Shown here one piece after another: positions 3,619-5,103 of a stretch of DNA of 5,103 bases. The notes under the pieces were generated by a model that was not told where the DNA came from, did no database searches, and saw only the letters and a list, made by a program, of their open reading frames with translations. The translations under genes were made by a program, and so were the position numbers. Location of the stretch: assembly GCA_016926575.1 (NCBI GenBank), contig JAFGOJ010000299.1:1-5103 (forward strand), read 5' to 3'. This DNA is from Anaerolineae bacterium. Lineage in GTDB: Bacteria; Chloroflexota; Anaerolineae; B4-G1; DUEL01. Position 1 is the stretch's first letter. Every line of letters begins with the position of its first letter.

Positions 3619-4929
3619 ATGAGCAATCGCGTAATCATTATGGGTGCCGCGGGGCGTGACTTCCACAACTTCAACACCTACTTCCGCAATAACCCGGACT
3701 ATCAGGTCGTGGCGTTTACTGCGACCCAGATTCCCAATATCGAGGGGCGGAAGTACCCACCGGAGCTGTCTGGCAGCCTGTACCCGGAGGGCATTCCGAT
3801 CTACCCGGAATCTGATCTGGTCGATTTGATCCGCCGCCACGATGTGGACCAGGTCATCTTCGCCTACTCTGACGTCTCGCACGAGTACGTGATGCACAAG
3901 GCGTCTCAGGTTCTGGCGGCCGGGGCGGATTTCCGGCTGATGGGATTGGGGACGACGTTGCTGGAGAGCACGAAGCCCGTGGTTGCCGTCTGCGCGGTGC
4001 GCACGGGCGCGGGCAAGAGCCAGACGACGCGGCGGGTGTGTGACCTGCTCCAGCAGATGGGGAAGAAGGTGGTGGCGATCCGCCATCCGATGCCCTACGG
4101 CGACCTGGCCGCCCAGGCTGTGCAGCGCTTCGCCGACTATGATGACCTCGATCGCCACAAGTGCACCATCGAGGAGCGCGAGGAGTACGAACCGCACATC
4201 GACCGGGGCGTGGTGGTCTACGCCGGCGTGGATTACGAGGCGATCCTGCGCCAGGCTGAGACCGAGGCCGACGTGATCGTGTGGGACGGCGGCAACAATG
4301 ACCTGCCGTTCTACAAGCCCGACCTGTACATCGTCGTAGCCGACCCGCACCGGCCCGGCCACGAGATGACGTATCACCCCGGCGAGGCCAATCTGCGCGC
4401 CGCCGACGTGGTGGTGATCAACAAGGTCGATACGGCGGGGCCGGAGGGCATCGCTACGGTGCGCGATAGCGTCTTCGCGGTCAACCCCAGCGCAGTGATG
4501 ATCGAGGCTGCGTCGCCTATCTTCGTCGACGACTTGCAGGCGATTCGCGGGAAGCGCGTGCTGGTCGTCGAGGACGGCCCGACGCTGACCCACGGCGGGA
4601 TGACCTACGGGGCGGGCGTCGTCGCCGCCAAGCGCTTCGGCGCGGCGGAGCTGGTCGACCCGCGGCCGTATGCCGTCGGCACAATCGCCAAGACGTTCGA
4701 GAAATACAGCCACATCGGTGCGCTGCTGCCGGCGATGGGCTACGGCGACGAGCAGGTGCGTGACCTGGAGGAGACGATCAACCGGGCCGACTGCGACCTG
4801 GTGCTGGCGGCCACCCCCATTGACCTGCGGCGGCTGATCGACGTGCGTCACCCGATGGACCGCGTGCGCTACGAGCTACAGGTCGTGGGCCAGCCGACGC
4901 TGGAAGACGTGTTGAAGCGGTTCGCGTAG
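3619..4929 (+). CDS. COG2403-type P-loop GTPase, cyclic 2,3-diphosphoglycerate synthetase-like
   Basis: This 436-residue cytoplasmic protein belongs to the family that includes the cyclic 2,3-diphosphoglycerate synthetase of Methanothermus, an enzyme closing a phosphate ring with ATP. An N-terminal Rossmann-like domain (about 1-118) begins RVIIMGAAGRDFHNFN. A P-loop domain follows: VRTGAGKS (127-134) contains K133, but it lacks the first glycine of a classical Walker A and resembles the deviant SIMIBI type with arginine at the signature lysine. WDGGNND (222-228) and the DPHRPGHE region are family hallmarks. NKVD (268-271) matches the guanine-specificity motif of GTPases. The C-terminal AVGTIAKTFEKYSHIG segment is also characteristic. 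Cyclic diphosphoglycerate is known as a methanogen thermoprotectant, so the true substrate in this bacterium is uncertain. The gene lies beyond a terminator, separate from the fab operon, with no clear promoter visible. Family firm; function unknown. Confidence 0.85.
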   Translation: MSNRVIIMGAAGRDFHNFNTYFRNNPDYQVVAFTATQIPNIEGRKYPPELSGSLYPEGIPIYPESDLVDLIRRHDVDQVIFAYSDVSHEYVMHKASQVLAAGADFRLMGLGTTLLESTKPVVAVCAVRTGAGKSQTTRRVCDLLQQMGKKVVAIRHPMPYGDLAAQAVQRFADYDDLDRHKCTIEEREEYEPHIDRGVVVYAGVDYEAILRQAETEADVIVWDGGNNDLPFYKPDLYIVVADPHRPGHEMTYHPGEANLRAADVVVINKVDTAGPEGIATVRDSVFAVNPSAVMIEAASPIFVDDLQAIRGKRVLVVEDGPTLTHGGMTYGAGVVAAKRFGAAELVDPRPYAVGTIAKTFEKYSHIGALLPAMGYGDEQVRDLEETINRADCDLVLAATPIDLRRLIDVRHPMDRVRYELQVVGQPTLEDVLKRFA

Positions 4930-4951
4930 GTTTGTCGTGTGTCGAAAATCG

Positions 4952-4985
4952 ACGGGGCGGGTCGAAAGACCCGCCCCGTTTTTTT
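4952..4985 (+). terminator. Very strong intrinsic terminator after the GTPase gene
   Basis: ACGGGGCGGGTC (4952-4963) and GACCCGCCCCGT (4968-4979) form a perfect 12-base-pair stem closed by a GAAA loop of the GNRA type. Seven T residues (4979-4985) follow. It begins 22 bases after the stop codon. A small alternative stem, GTCG (4941-4944) with CGAC (4950-4953), overlaps its base. Confidence 0.95.
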
Positions 4986-4991
4986 GTGCCA

Positions 4992-5008
4992 TGGCCCCGG
5001 CCGGGCCA
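4992..5008. repeat. Short GC-rich inverted repeat
   Basis: TGGCCC (4992-4997) and GGGCCA (5003-5008) are exact reverse complements around CGGCC. There is no T-run. It may be part of the same intergenic structure as the larger hairpin downstream, or incidental in GC-rich DNA. Confidence 0.4.
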
Positions 5009-5029
5009 CCACAAACGGCAGAAAATGCC

Positions 5030-5064
5030 CACCCTCCCGCAGGTTTGGAACCTGCGGGAGGGTG
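5030..5064. repeat. Perfect 16-bp inverted repeat, long hairpin without a T-run
   Basis: CACCCTCCCGCAGGTT (5030-5045) and AACCTGCGGGAGGGTG (5049-5064) are exact reverse complements separated by TGG. A further GCC (5027-5029) and GGC (5067-5069) can extend the stem with a two-base bulge. No T-run follows on either strand, so it is not a standard intrinsic terminator. The length and perfection suggest a selected element such as a dispersed palindromic repeat, an mRNA end-stabilising hairpin, or a terminator for a convergent gene outside the window. Confidence 0.75.
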
Positions 5065-5103
5065 AAGGCCGCCTGAGGCGTTGACCCAGGCCCATTTGCG
5101 GAA

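Larger units (their letters stand above)
4986..5103. other. Non-coding tail with hairpins, no gene
   Basis: No gene with a ribosome site or family resemblance is seen on either strand. The stretch holds two inverted repeats, listed separately, and a small CGCC-TGA-GGCG stem (5070-5080). A TTGACC word at 5081-5086 could be a -35 box, but the matching -10 position lies beyond the window edge. Confidence 0.6.

Noticed and set aside
3592..4851. 419-residue reverse-strand reading frame opposite the GTPase
   Set aside because: It is antisense to an intact conserved gene, and its V, H and R-rich composition is typical of the complement of GC-biased codons.
4778..5095. Reverse-strand 105-residue frame at the right end
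   Set aside because: It crosses two hairpins including the terminator, overlaps the end of the GTPase gene, and has no recognisable motif.
1..5103. CRISPR array, tRNA, rRNA, transposase or phage genes
   Set aside because: No regularly spaced repeats, tRNA-like cloverleaf, rRNA core sequence or mobile-element protein motif was seen on either strand.

Overview
The window looks like ordinary chromosomal housekeeping DNA from a high-GC bacterium. Seven genes, all on the + strand, are supported. Coding regions are strongly GC-rich at third codon positions, while the first ~120 bases are AT-rich. The condensed rpmF-fabD-fabG-Asp23-nusB order, the COG2403-type GTPase and the long perfect GC-rich hairpins between genes suggest Chloroflexota (Anaerolineae-like). 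That assignment is inference from memory of gene families, not a search result.

Layout. 1-239 is non-coding, with a hairpin, a second alternative pairing, a stretch resembling a dispersed repeat, and a 10-base direct repeat. A good sigma70-type promoter (240-268) drives an Rrf2-family regulator (287-736) with three cysteines placed like the Fe-S ligands of IscR/NsrR. A second promoter with perfect consensus boxes (750-777) then starts an apparent operon: rpmF (ribosomal protein L32, 828-1013), fabD (1053-1982), fabG (1993-2748), an Asp23/YqhY-like gene (2760-3101) and nusB (3120-3563). An intrinsic terminator (3574-3601) follows nusB. Beyond it lies a large COG2403-type P-loop GTPase (3619-4929) related to cyclic 2,3-diphosphoglycerate synthetase, closed by a very strong terminator (4952-4985). 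The last ~120 bases hold two more hairpins and no gene.

How the genes work together. FabD makes malonyl-ACP and FabG reduces the 3-ketoacyl-ACP made from it, so the operon supplies two core steps of type II fatty-acid synthesis. L32 and NusB belong to ribosome assembly and rRNA transcription, so the operon couples membrane lipid synthesis to ribosome production, as the rpmF-fab clusters of Proteobacteria and the acc-yqhY-nusB cluster of Firmicutes each do. The Asp23/YqhY-like protein is the link to the Firmicutes arrangement.

The most notable unexplained signal is a perfect 8+8 base inverted repeat whose spacer contains the -35 box of the operon promoter. It is a strong candidate operator, immediately downstream of the Rrf2 gene. 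Also worth a look are the terminator placed just ahead of the GTPase gene, where no promoter is visible between them, and the unknown role of that GTPase in a bacterium. I see no clear new defence or mobile system here.
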